Positions 43,972 through 53,958 of a DNA stretch of 64,000 nt are shown piece by piece. The DNA lies in contig JAYQIQ010000001.1 in the NCBI GenBank assembly GCA_038141705.1, positions 248,001 to 312,000 on the forward strand, in the 5' to 3' direction. Position numbers and translations under genes: made by a program. The notes under the pieces were generated by a model, which worked only from the letters and a program-made list of their open reading frames with translations, made no database searches and had not been told where the DNA came from. The stretch's first letter is position 1, and each line of letters opens with the position of its first letter. The stretch comes from Eutrophomonas brisbanensis. Lineage in GTDB: Bacteria; Pseudomonadota; Gammaproteobacteria; Burkholderiales; Eutrophovitaceae.

Positions 43972-44049
43972 ACTGTGTCTTTAATTGAAAACTGAAAATG
44001 AAATGCGCCCTCCCATTTTACTAGTTTACGTCGTACGACCAATTCAACC

Positions 44050-45257
44050 CTAAATCTTCGATGATCGAACCGTTACATCTCCTCTAGAAAAAACTGTGGG
44101 GTGAAGCTCGGTACCCAGACCTGGAGCCGTCAGGCGCCCTGATAAACCCGTCCCGCAAGGCCGGGAGCTCGGTTACCAACTCTCCATACCACCCATGGTA
44201 AAACGCCCTTACCACCTCCTGAACCAAAGTATTTGTGCAATGTTGTGAAAGGTGGACAGCGGCGGTCAACAACACAGGACCAGTACAATCGTGTGGCGCA
44301 ATGGGGATGTGGTAAGCCTCAGCCATCGATGCGATTTTTTTAGCTTCTGTTATCCCCCGGTCCATCCAATGTCAAACATACAAACAGAGGCAGCTTGACG
44401 GTCAAATAATTCCCGAAAAGCCCACCGCGTTGCAAGCGTCTCACTCGCGGTGACCCAGACTGGAGTCGAGTGGGCATATTCGGATAATGCATCCAAGTTA
44501 TCCATCTTGATCGGATCCTCGTACCAGTAGGGATTAAATGGTTCAATGGCCTTCGCAAGCTTTTTCGCCATTGGAAGATTCCATAAAGAATGAAACTCAA
44601 CATGAATATCAATCTTGTCTCCCACTGCCTTTCGAATCTTTTCAAATGGCTCGAGCGCTTTTTCAGATCTTGATTCGAAATATGCGTTCCTCCGGAATCT
44701 TCAGCATACGCATCGAATGGCCAAATCTTCATTCCCGTATACCCCTCCTCGACTAGCGAAATAGCTAACTCGTCAGCATGATTCATAAAACCACTCAAAT
44801 CCTCGTAAGGACGATAGCCGCCCCCGTCGACTTTTAAGCCAAAATTACTCGTCCCTTGTTCAGGCTTTTTACGAACGTACTCAGACCCAGCACAGGTGTT
44901 GTAGACACGGACGCGCTCGCGACTTGCCCCGCCAAGGAGTTGATAGATCGGTTGAGCTGTCACCTTCCCAAAAATATCCCATAGAGCGATATCTATCGCG
45001 GATGCCGCCCTCATTTCAGCACCAACTGACTTAAAGCCAAGATAGTTGTAGAGCATATGACGGTTATGTTGATCAATACTCAGAGGGCTCTGACCCAGCA
45101 AATAAGGAGCAATTACTTCATGGATATGCGCCTCGACCGATTCCACTGCATAGAAGGTTTCACCCAAACCAACCAACCCACTGTCGGTACCAACTTGGAC
45201 CCAAATAATGTTAGGAAACTCGGCAACTCTTATGGTCTCGATCCTGTTAACTTTCAT
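44050..45257 (-). CDS. Enolase-superfamily sugar-acid dehydratase (mandelate racemase group), interrupted three times
   Basis: About 402 codons. The N-terminal capping domain has GLGETFYAVESVEAHI and AASAIDIALWDIFGK; the barrel shows Lys in GYTGMKIWPFD, Asp in DIHVEFHSLW, Glu in YWYEDP, Glu in TASETLAT and His in IAPHDCTGP, so the metal ligands and bases look intact. Breaks: T5 at 44659-44663 and C5 at 44354-44358 each need one more, and one extra T near 44123. C-terminal PGLGTELHPTVFSRGD then reads to TAG at 44050. It may dehydrate a galactonate- or gluconate-like acid and supply dgoK/dgoA; the exact substrate is open. Confidence 0.8.
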
Positions 45258-45488
45258 AAAGCGGCCTCACAAAACGTTTTCCTAAACCCTACCCAAAAAT
45301 TGATCCTCTAAGCAAGGACATGACCTCTAGCGTAACGAGACTTTTCGTAATCATCAATTAAATCCAAGCAAAACAATACGATGACGTTTGGCCTCGGGAC
45401 CTGGCGGGAAAGGTTGTAAATATTTTTTAAGACCCCCTTGTTTTTTACTTAAAAAAGAGTAAAAAGGCGGTTTTTAAAAGGGGAAAAA

Positions 45489-46127
45489 ATGATCCATCCT
45501 TCTACGGAACTTCGGTATATTGATGCTGAAATCGGATCCGGCGTCTTTGCCACCAGCCTTATCCCCAAAGGCACCGTCACCTTCGTCAAGGATCACCTTG
45601 ACGTAAACGTCAGCCCCCTCAAGTACAGCCACCTAAACCAACAAGAAAAAGATATTGTAGACAAGTACTCCTACATTGAGAGCAATGGGAATCGGGTTGT
45701 CAGTTGGGATCACGGAAAATTCGTAAACCATTGCTGCAATCCGAACTCTATGAGTACTGGATATGGTTTTGAGATTGCGATAAAGGACATCCAAATCGGT
45801 GAACAAATTACCGATGAATATGGTTTATTTAATGTCGACTATCCGATGACCGTTAATTGCGGGCAGATCGGTTGTCGTGGGGTTATCACATCGGGTGATA
45901 TAGACCTCAATGCAGAACGCTGGGACAACATACTCAAAGATGCATTACTGAATTTTAAAGCTGTTGACCAACCGTTGGGGTTTCTGCTTAGTAAGAAAAC
46001 CAACCGTGAATTGGATCAGTTTGTAATCTTTGGTCGTTATAAATCCGTAACCGCCCTCAAATTAAAGGAAACCTTTCAAGTTCCTGACATGCCGTTAGCA
46101 AAAGCAGCGGCCAGCGTCGAGTTCTGA
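45489..46127 (+). CDS. SET-domain protein
   Basis: 212 residues with SET motifs in order: ELRYIDAEIGSGVFATSLIPKGT (AdoMet pocket), WDHGKFVNHCCNPNSMSTG (NHxxxPN), IQIGEQITDEYGLF (ELTxDY-like) and post-SET-like Cys in NCGQIGCRG. Bacterial SET proteins are lysine methyltransferases with few known targets. The C-terminal 70 residues are not typical. Its ribosome site AAGGGG is at a good distance, and it stands alone. Confidence 0.88.
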   Translation: MIHPSTELRYIDAEIGSGVFATSLIPKGTVTFVKDHLDVNVSPLKYSHLNQQEKDIVDKYSYIESNGNRVVSWDHGKFVNHCCNPNSMSTGYGFEIAIKDIQIGEQITDEYGLFNVDYPMTVNCGQIGCRGVITSGDIDLNAERWDNILKDALLNFKAVDQPLGFLLSKKTNRELDQFVIFGRYKSVTALKLKETFQVPDMPLAKAAASVEF

Positions 46128-46280
46128 GAAACTTTAGGAGCTAACATAGCTCATCGCCCCTTCACCAACCAGTACGTACCCTTGGCTAAACCCTATAAGC
46201 CGCCAGCCTAAATTCCAACGAGTATATTCGCCGGAGTTAGAATAAGACATAATCTAACGCGTATTTGACCCAAAGTACCG

Positions 46281-47198
46281 GTGCTCCTAAAAATTTTTAT
46301 CAATTGTTCGTTAGCAGTTTTGCTAATCATTGCTCTACTGACGGAGCACAAAGCCCATTCGAATCCTCCTGAACCAGAAGATCCGTATGCGAATGGTTTG
46401 ATGGAATCAAGCAATAAAATCAAAAATGGAAAAGACCTCATGCTTGAGGCTATCAAGTACCGCGATGGATTGGGGAGAGAGAAAAATTTCCAGACGTATC
46501 TTAATCTTCTAACACAGTCGGCAGAGTCCGGATACGCCCCCGCCCAACTTCGCTTAGGAAAAAATTATCAACTGGGAACTGAAGTCTCGAGAAATATCCA
46601 ACTAGCGATCGAATGGTTCGAAAGAGCAGCAAAGAAAGGCTCTGATCGCGCTCACATCGAGCTTGGCGAGATTTATGAAACCGGAGATGGAGTTGATTTC
46701 AATTTTTCTATAGCGTTCTACCATTATGAGTTGGCCGCTCGAAACAACTATCCGGAGGCCCAAAAAAAACTTGGAGACCTGTACTGGGATGGGCGCGGAG
46801 TCCAACGTGACTACACACTTGCTACGCGCTGGTATCAGAAATCGGCTGATCAAAATGACGCAGACGCGGAGAACCAATTAGGGATTGCTTACTTGGAGGG
46901 GCGAGGGGTTGCGAAAGATATCCTTAAAGCAGCTATCCTCATCACCAAGGCTGCTTCTCGCGGGCATCCAGCTGCTTTTCAAAACCTCGGTATCATGTAT
47001 CAACTGGGATTGGGATTTGAGCAAAACAACGTGCTTGCCTACACATGGTTTGAAGTAGCAAGACAACTGGGGCATCCACGATCAGAAAGTTTTAGGGATG
47101 GATTAGGCTTTATCTTAAAACCATCCGAAATAGAAAACGCTCAGCAGTTGGCCAAGCGCTGCCAAGCTAAACAGTACCTTGGATGTATTTCAATCTAA
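46281..47198 (+). CDS. Secreted Sel1-repeat protein
   Basis: 305 residues from a GTG start. A hydrophobic N-terminal segment (about 5-25) is followed by six Sel1 repeats such as AQLRLGKNYQLGTEVSRNIQLAIEWFERAAKKG, AHIELGEIYETGDG, KLGDLYWDGRG and NQLGIAYLEGRGV. They form an alpha-solenoid for protein contacts. Unlike the protein at 36249-36973 it lacks the paired Cys. Partners are unknown. It is convergent with the carbonic anhydrase gene, with one base between the stops. Confidence 0.9.
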   Translation: MLLKIFINCSLAVLLIIALLTEHKAHSNPPEPEDPYANGLMESSNKIKNGKDLMLEAIKYRDGLGREKNFQTYLNLLTQSAESGYAPAQLRLGKNYQLGTEVSRNIQLAIEWFERAAKKGSDRAHIELGEIYETGDGVDFNFSIAFYHYELAARNNYPEAQKKLGDLYWDGRGVQRDYTLATRWYQKSADQNDADAENQLGIAYLEGRGVAKDILKAAILITKAASRGHPAAFQNLGIMYQLGLGFEQNNVLAYTWFEVARQLGHPRSESFRDGLGFILKPSEIENAQQLAKRCQAKQYLGCISI

Positions 47199-47199
47199 A

Positions 47200-47814
47200 C
47201 TAGATCTGATCAAAGAATTCAACAATACCAGTTTCAAGGGAGTACTCAGCCCCAACCACTAGAAGCTTTTCCTGTGAGATGAGTCTCTCCAACATTTGAG
47301 ACCCATGCCTTAAATGATCGGCTGATGCACGGATATTTGCCCGCACTGCCTGATGCAACAATTCCTCGTGTGATAGCTCCACGTGCAGCTCTAAAAGATT
47401 TTCTACGCAGGGTCGTATCCTGCTAACTATCGAGTTTACATTTGGAGAGGCCCGTTCTTTCGGGTTTTCCAGTCCCTCTACCGCCGCCTCAATGGCACCA
47501 CAAAATGAGTGCCCCAACACCACCACCAGAGGCGTTCCAAACCGTTCGGCCGCAAATTCAACGCTCCCGACCTGAGACGGAGAGACGATGTTACCGGCGA
47601 CCCTGATCACAAATAAATCACCAAGGCCTTGATCGAAAACAATTTCCGCAGGAACGCGAGAATCAGAGCACCCTAAGATAATCGCAAATGGATTTTGCTC
47701 TTTAATCAATGCATCGCGATGCATCTGAGACGCCTGCTTAATGCCAGTCTGCGCGCCATCCACGAACCGCTTGTTGCCCTCTACCAAACGCCTAAGCGCC
47801 TCTTTGCTATCCAT
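47200..47814 (-). CDS. can: Beta-class carbonic anhydrase
   Basis: 204 residues. Zinc ligands are Cys in ILGCSDSRVPAEIVFDQ (with the Asp-Arg dyad) and His and Cys in LGHSFCGAIEA. It interconverts CO2 and bicarbonate in the cytoplasm and feeds carboxylases. The N-terminal QTGIKQASQM region is typical. It could support the bicarbonate need of biotin carboxylation. Confidence 0.95.
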   Translation of the reverse strand: MDSKEALRRLVEGNKRFVDGAQTGIKQASQMHRDALIKEQNPFAIILGCSDSRVPAEIVFDQGLGDLFVIRVAGNIVSPSQVGSVEFAAERFGTPLVVVLGHSFCGAIEAAVEGLENPKERASPNVNSIVSRIRPCVENLLELHVELSHEELLHQAVRANIRASADHLRHGSQMLERLISQEKLLVVGAEYSLETGIVEFFDQI

Positions 47815-47872
47815 AGTCGTTGTTTTTATTTGGATCTATTAGTCGGCACGAATCTTAACACGCGATGATCGC

Positions 47873-48250
47873 TCACTCGATTTCACTTCTATCAAGCTTG
47901 CGACAAATTCGCCGAAAATAATCTTTTCTATTCTCAAGCACCCGACTAAAACAACCCGAATTCCCGAGTTTCAGCTTGAGCGCCTCCAACCGCTTAATCG
48001 CCAGGCTCTTCTCCGAGCTTGCAGCTTCGAGATCCCTGATAAAGCACTCTAATGCGAACACGTCGTTGAGCGCCTTTACCTCCGCAGGAACGTATCCCGA
48101 ATTCTTAAGTATCCTAAACGTCATCCTGAGCTCAGGAGCGATGAGCGAATCATCCCCTAATTCCAGCGGTTTTCCACTCCCCGGTAAATCATCAAAGTCT
48201 CCACAACGGATCGAAGATTGGATTCTTTGTTCGACTAAGTCATCTAGCAT
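47873..48250 (-). CDS. DUF1992 (DnaJ-like subfamily C28) protein
   Basis: 125 residues with the family pattern LVEQRIQSSIRCGDFDDLPGSGKPL and LRMTFRILKNSGYVPAEVKALNDV. Homologues are found in Proteobacteria and eukaryotes (DNAJC28), function unknown. It overlaps the htpX end by 11 bases, so it is in the same transcript. Confidence 0.88.
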   Translation of the reverse strand: MLDDLVEQRIQSSIRCGDFDDLPGSGKPLELGDDSLIAPELRMTFRILKNSGYVPAEVKALNDVFALECFIRDLEAASSEKSLAIKRLEALKLKLGNSGCFSRVLENRKDYFRRICRKLDRSEIE

Positions 48251-49160
48251 GCATCATGAATACGAATTGTTGAATTATTGTTTCTTCCAGCGCTTTTATT
48301 CTTTCAGAAAGTGGCGGATGCGACATGAATAATCCGGTGATTCCTTGCGCCTTACCAGATATCCCAAACGCTTTTATTTGATCTGGCAAGTTAGAGGGCT
48401 CGTGAGCTGACTGCAATTTTCGTAGGGCTGCGATCATTTTTTGTTTACCGGCAAGACTCGCCCCACCGAAGTCGGCGCGATACTCCCTGCGTCGGCTAAA
48501 CCACATGACGATAATACTCGCTAACACGCCGAGGATAATTTCAGAAACGATGGTCGTGATCCAGAAACCCAAACCATAACCTCGGCTCCTGCCACCGCTG
48601 AGAGCGCGATCAACGAGATGACCGATTATTCGAGAAAGAAAAATAACAAACGTGTTCACGACACCTTGAATCAAGGCCAGAGTCACCATGTCGCCATTCG
48701 CTATATGACTGACCTCATGCGCCAAGACCGCCTCGACTTCATCTTGTGACATCCGATTTAACAGCCCGGAGCTAACAGCTACCAGTGAATTATTTTTACT
48801 CATACCGGTAGCAAACGCATTGATGTCACTGGATTCGTAAATCGCGACATCCGGCATTCCGACCCCAGCTTTATCAGCCTGAGCACTTACAACCGAAAGT
48901 AGCCAGCGTTCTGTGTCCCCTTGCGGGGTCGTTATCACTTTGGCCCCCGTCATCCACTTGGCTGACCATTTCGACATTGCTAGGGAGATGAACGAGCCCC
49001 CAAAGCCGATTACAGCAGCAAACACAAGAAGCCCTTGGAGGTTCACCCCAGCACCAGAGGTTGCCATAAACGAATCGACCCCCAAAAGCCGCATCGTGAT
49101 ACTTAACAAAAAGATCACAGCCAGATTAGTAAGCAAAAACAGGATGACACGCTTTAACAT
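48240..49160 (-). CDS. htpX: Heat-shock membrane protease HtpX
   Basis: 306 residues of an M48 metalloprotease with the HEVSH zinc motif, a second zinc Glu region RREYRADFGGASLAG, and four transmembrane helices (about 5-25, 33-55, 155-178, 190-215). It helps degrade damaged inner-membrane proteins. The ATG at 49160 is chosen because GGAGAGG lies before it; an upstream in-frame TTG has no better site. Confidence 0.95.
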   Translation of the reverse strand: MLKRVILFLLTNLAVIFLLSITMRLLGVDSFMATSGAGVNLQGLLVFAAVIGFGGSFISLAMSKWSAKWMTGAKVITTPQGDTERWLLSVVSAQADKAGVGMPDVAIYESSDINAFATGMSKNNSLVAVSSGLLNRMSQDEVEAVLAHEVSHIANGDMVTLALIQGVVNTFVIFLSRIIGHLVDRALSGGRSRGYGLGFWITTIVSEIILGVLASIIVMWFSRRREYRADFGGASLAGKQKMIAALRKLQSAHEPSNLPDQIKAFGISGKAQGITGLFMSHPPLSERIKALEETIIQQFVFMMHAR

Positions 49161-49191
49161 GTAGGACCTCTCCAAAAATTAATCATAAACC

Positions 49192-51079
49192 TCACTCCAT
49201 CAAATCCTGCAACTCACTCGACACCCGAATCCACTCTTCTTCGAGTTCGACTATTTCCTTATCGACAACCGCCTTCTCTTTCGAGTACTCAACCAATACA
49301 AGCTTGTTTTTATCCTCATATATGTCGGGATCAGATAAGCGACTTTCAAGCTCAAGTTTTTTTGCTCCAAGAGTTTCCAGCCTTTTCTCTAAAGAGCTCA
49401 GCTTCTGTTTCAGGGGCCTCACCCTTGACGCTAACTCACTACGAGCCTCCGCCTCGATTCTGCGCTGATCTTTTTTAGATAACTTTGACGATTCTGCCTC
49501 ACCCTTCTTTGATGAGGTCCTTAATAAAAAGTTTGCATAGGCGTCTAAATCTTCATCGAAAAGACTAACGGCCCCGCTATTAACCATCAGCAGTTGGTCA
49601 CACGTTTCCTTGAGTAAGGCGCGATCATGAGATACGAGTACCACGGCGCCTTCAAACTCCTGCAGAGCTCTAGAGAGCGCAAAACGCATTTGCATATCCA
49701 AGTGGTTCGTCGGCTCATCCAAGAGTAAGACGTTCGGTTTCTGCCAGACAATAAGTGCGAGGGCTAACCGGGAGCGCTCCCCCCAGAGAAGCTACCAACC
49801 TCCTTGAAAACATCGTCACCTCTAAACCCAAATCCTCCAAGAAAATCTCTTAAATCTTGTTCACGCACTAGCGGGGCCAGTCTAACCAAATGCTGAAGCG
49901 GGCTGTCTCCATTCCTCAATTGATCCAAAGAGTTTTGCGCAAAATATCCAACCAAGATATCTCTGTTCTTTGTTACTTCGCCAGAGAGCTTCTCCAGCTC
50001 TCCCGCTAGAAATTTTACGAAAGTTGATTTACCCGCCCCATTTGGACCAACCAGCCCATAACGGTCTCCAGATCGAAGTTCAAAAGACACACCACGTAAA
50101 ACGACTTTATCGGGATAACCCAGGTCAACCCCCTTCACCACCATCGCAGGATCTGGCCAAGACGAAGGCGTTTTAAATTTAAATTCGAAGGGTGAAACGA
50201 CCTGCGCGGGGACTACCAGCTGCATTTTAGCGAGCTGCTTCAGTCGGCTCTGCGCTTGCTTAGCCTTCGTCGCCTTCGCTCGAAAACGGTCCACGAAGAA
50301 TCTCAAGTGGGCTACCTCACGTTGCTGCTTTGCGTAAAGCGACTTTTCTTGCGCAAGAATGGATGCTCGCTGGATTTCGAAATTCGAATAGTTTCCAGTA
50401 AAAGTTTTCAAGCGTCCCGATTCAATGTGGCATATAAAACCAACAACATTGTCCAAGAACTCTCTATCGTGAGAGATCAAAAGTAGGGTTCCTTCATATG
50501 TTTTGAGCCATGACTCCAGCCACACTACCGCGTCCAAGTCCAAGTGGTTAGTAGGCTCATCAAGCAAAAGCAGATCTGATCGACACATAAGCGCCTGCGC
50601 GAGATTTAAACGCATACGCCACCCACCAGAAAAATGGCTCACTGGGTGCAGAAATTCATCTTCGCTAAACCCTAAACCGCTCAAGAGCTTGGCAGCACGA
50701 GCCCGAGCAGAATATCCACCAACAAATCCCATTTGCTCGTGCAAACTTCCCAATAGCTGGGGGTCTCCCGACTCCTCAGCGTGAGCCAGACGTCTTTCCA
50801 AATCTCTAAACTCGATGTCACCGTCAATCACATACTCAATTGCATGGCCATTACCATCAGGCAATGCTTGCGCAACGTGAGCTACCGTCAAGTTTGGATC
50901 TTTATTAAGCTCCCCACGATCCAGACTTAATTCATCTTGTAAAACCGCAAAAAGCGAACTCTTTCCAGAACCGTTCGCTCCGGTAACACCAATTTTTTGA
51001 TTACGGTAAAAATTAAAGTCGCCCCCTCGATTAGAACTTTAGTCCCTCTGCGAATTGTTATAGATGTTGCCGAGATCAA
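49192..51079 (-). CDS. ABC-F family ATPase (YheS/Uup-like), interrupted twice
   Basis: About 629 residues with two ABC domains. First: TGANGSGKSSLF, FSGGWRMRLNLAQAL, LLLDEPTNHLD. Second: GPNGAGKSTFVKFLAG, FSGGERSRLALALIVWQ, LLLDEPTNHLD, with an interdomain linker rich in Lys/Arg (RAKATKAKQAQSRLKQL) and a C-terminal coiled coil. ABC-F proteins bind the ribosome E site. Breaks: C5 at 51022-51026 and C6 at 49779-49784 each need one more base. The start is a TTG at 51079 behind GAGGT. No membrane segments. Confidence 0.9.
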
Positions 51080-51117
51080 TACGTCTTACCTCTTCCGAGT
51101 TCTGGTACTCAAGTTCA

Positions 51118-51571
51118 TCATTTCTGCTGAGTATGGCGCGACTCAACGGTAAACCTCACACTTATTGGGCCGACCTTTTGAAAATGAAATACTGCCTGAA
51201 AATGTTTTCCAACTGTTAGCGGCTCTTTTATATCGAACAACATCAGATGCAACCCACCTGGCTTTAACTCAACCGCCCCCCCTTCGGAACGACTAGTCCA
51301 TCCGGTAGCCCCTCATCCGCATAACCCCATCCTGGATCGACATTTCGTGAATCTCAAAAAAACCTACCACGTCAGAGGTGACTTTTAGCAACTTATCATT
51401 CATGACGCCGGTATTCCGCAGCAAGCAATAACCCGCTGTAAAATCCTGTCCCCCGACTGGCTCTCTAACCGAAGCTTTCGATACATCGATATCACTTTTT
51501 TCTGCCGCAGCATTGCCGGCACTTAAAAGAAAAAAAACAACAACGATTAACCACTTATTTCTTAAACCCAT
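51118..51571 (-). CDS. Periplasmic copper chaperone PCuAC, interrupted
   Basis: About 151 residues. Signal peptide LSAGNAAAEK, then a cupredoxin-like PCuAC domain: the copper ligands His and Met are in FFEIHEMSIQDGVMRMR and LKPGGLHLMLFDIKEP. It delivers Cu(I) to the CuA site of cytochrome oxidase. Breaks: C4 at 51309-51312 and C7 at 51276-51282 each need one more base, then GLPDGLVVPKGG and AVELKPGG join. Follows the SulP gene on the same strand. Confidence 0.9.
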
Positions 51572-51624
51572 ACCGAAACCTCATCAACTGTTTTGGACCC
51601 AATGAACACATCACAAAGAAAAGA

Positions 51625-52887
51625 TTATTTCCGTCGCACCTTCGTGTCAAAACTCGACAGTCCATCCTCCTTGAGCTGAAGCAACAAACCCAAACCGACA
51701 CCAACACCAATCGCGACTGTGAGATCCACGAGCACCGTTAAACCAAAGGTGATCCATAGCAAGAATCTCTCTCCTAGTTTTCCTTCCTTGAGAAAAGGTC
51801 AACCAATTACCTGGATCACTCATGTTCCACGCAACGTGAATTAAGAGAGCAGCCATGGCTGGCATTAAGAGATGACTAGCTAACGGTGCCGCAAAAAAAG
51901 ATATCGCTAAAACTGTGATCGCATGAACCATACCTGCGACAGGAGTCCTCCCCCAGCCCGAAAATTTGTTGCAGTTCTCGCGATTGCACCAGTGGCCGGA
52001 AGGCCACCAAAAAGTGAGGATCCGATATTTGCAACCCCCTGCGCTACGATCTCCGCATTAGGCCTGTGCTGGTCGCCTGTCATACGGTCCGAGACGACCG
52101 CCGACAACAAGGACTCGATCCCAGCTAAAAACGCGATAACGATTGATGATGGCAGCATTTCGGCTACCAATGCATACGAGATCTGCGGAAAATCGAATTT
52201 AATTGTGTCGAAGTCGAGCACTCCAAATTGCGAACCTAGCGTCTCGACATCAAATCCAAAGTACCAAGATACCGAGGACATAAAGATAAGAACTGCGATC
52301 AGCCCAGGAACTCTCGGAAAGAATTTCCGAAACGCCGAAATCAAAAAAATAGTCGATACACCAATAGAAAAAGCCGTGATATTGGTTGTCGGAAGAGCAT
52401 CAAATATCACAGGAACCTTTTGCATAAAATCCGCGGGAACAGCAAGTGTGAGCCCTAGAAAGTCCCTAATTTGGCTCGATGCAATAATTAGGGCTATCCC
52501 AAGGGTGAAACCATGGACAACGGCAGCAGGTACATAACGTATCAATGAACCTAGCCCGAAAAAACCTGCAGCCAATAAGATCACTCCAGCCATGGCAGTT
52601 GCCAGGAGCAACCCATCAAAACCGTGCGCATGGATGACACCGTAGACCACTACGATAAATGCGCCAGTGGGACCGCCAATTTGGATACTGCTTCCACCCA
52701 ACATGGAAATCAGAAATCCAGCGACCACCGCCGTAACGAGCCCAGTCTCAGGTCTTGCTCCCGAAGCAATTGCAATTGCAAGACTAAGTGGAATGGCCAC
52801 AAGCGCTACGGTGATCCCCGCGAGCACGTCTCCGCGAAACAGCGTAACGTTATAATCTTGTAAGCTCGTAAGCAATTTCGGTTTCAT
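51625..52887 (-). CDS. SulP-family anion transporter lacking a STAS domain, interrupted
   Basis: About 420 residues. The SulP core is clear: GDVLAGITVALVAIPLSLAIAIASGA, GPTGAFIVVVYGVI, GGLPATGAIARTATNFRAGGRTPVAGMVHA. It has about 10-12 membrane helices and ends at VRRK with no STAS domain. Breaks: C5 at 51950-51954 needs one more, and A4 at 51793-51796 has one too many. Substrates of the family include sulfate and bicarbonate. Presence of sox and carbonic anhydrase makes both plausible. Confidence 0.88.
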
Positions 52888-52924
52888 ATCGACTTTTCGA
52901 TCATGACAACTTCACCAGACCAAA

Positions 52925-53569
52925 ATGACACGAAGAAAAAAGATAATTACCACTAGTGTAATCGTATTAATCACTATTGGCTTAGCCTCCTGGGGTCCGA
53001 TCATGAGTAACGTCGAAAAACCAGACTACATTGTGACGCTCACTAAAAAAAATATAGAGATAAGAGAATATAGCCCGATGATAACCGCGTCTGTGAGAGT
53101 TTCGGGCGAACGAAAGGAAGCGATAAGAAAGGGGTTCCGTTTAGTTGCAGACTACATTTTTGGTAACAATGCTATCAATACCAAAATCGCTATGACGGCA
53201 CCGGTTCAACAACGGGACAGTCAAAAAATCGCTATGACCGCGCCAGTTCAACAACAGCGGGATGGGCAGTCTTGGGAGATTAGTTTTGTGATGCCCAAAG
53301 AACACTCCATTGATACCCTTCCAACCCCAAAGAATTCAGAAGTTACGCTATCGGAAGTAGCATCAAAACAATTCGTGGTTATAAAATTTTCAGGAAGAAA
53401 TACGGATTCAAATATCGAGGAATATACGAATCAGCTCGAGAAATTTGCGGTCGATAACTCGATACAAACGATCGGATCACCCAAGTACGCTTTCTACAAC
53501 CCTCCTTGGACCCTCCCCTTCCTCAGACGTAACGAGGTCATGCTGGAGCTGGCCCCGCAGTTGGACTAG
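52925..53569 (+). CDS. SOUL-family haem-binding protein
   Basis: 214 residues. One N-terminal membrane anchor (about 7-22) is followed by a SOUL domain: YIVTLTKKNIEIREYSPMITASVRVSG, GFRLVADYIFGNN, IAMTAPVQQ, ISFVMPKEHSIDTLPTPKN and VAVIKFSGR-like VVIKFSGRN, ending FLRRNEVMLEL. A near-identical block of about 12 residues (KIAMTAPVQQ..RD.Q) occurs twice in a row at about residues 88-113. Function in bacteria is unclear. It diverges from the SulP gene by 37 bases. Confidence 0.9.
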   Translation: MTRRKKIITTSVIVLITIGLASWGPIMSNVEKPDYIVTLTKKNIEIREYSPMITASVRVSGERKEAIRKGFRLVADYIFGNNAINTKIAMTAPVQQRDSQKIAMTAPVQQQRDGQSWEISFVMPKEHSIDTLPTPKNSEVTLSEVASKQFVVIKFSGRNTDSNIEEYTNQLEKFAVDNSIQTIGSPKYAFYNPPWTLPFLRRNEVMLELAPQLD

Positions 53570-53958
53570 CAATTATCACGGCCCTTGCTTTATGATCGGT
53601 ACATGTGTATAAAGCACGCCTGAGATCCGCTTAACTCTTATATTTTTCTGGTTAGAACCAAGTCATTGGTCTCCATCAAAAAAGGTCGGTTTGATCTGCA
53701 TCTGAAAGTGAAAACCTCGTTTAAGAGCTAAAACTAAGTCTGTTTCGATTTATTTAGGGACACACTCTGAGCTGTCGTCAATGAAGCTTGGACAAACCAA
53801 CGAAAAACCGCCTTTTTTGGAACTCAAAGTGCAGAAGTTAAATTCATGTGGCCAGTTTGGTTTTTCCATTTTTCGAGTTAACGCTTGAGAAAACGAGAAT
53901 CCAGGAAACTTTTGAGACTGACCAAACTTCTTTGAAAAATATATTACGGACTAAATTA
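53570..53958. other. Long leader region before the second DEAD-box helicase
   Basis: 389 bases without a recognised gene. An open frame runs in from 53848 in phase with the helicase but lacks family similarity. The region has short A/T runs but no clear hairpin terminator. Long untranslated leaders are known for cold-induced DEAD-box helicase mRNAs, so that role is possible but unproven. Confidence 0.4.

Noticed and set aside
51923..52537. 204-codon plus-strand frame
   Set aside because: Antisense to the SulP transporter core.
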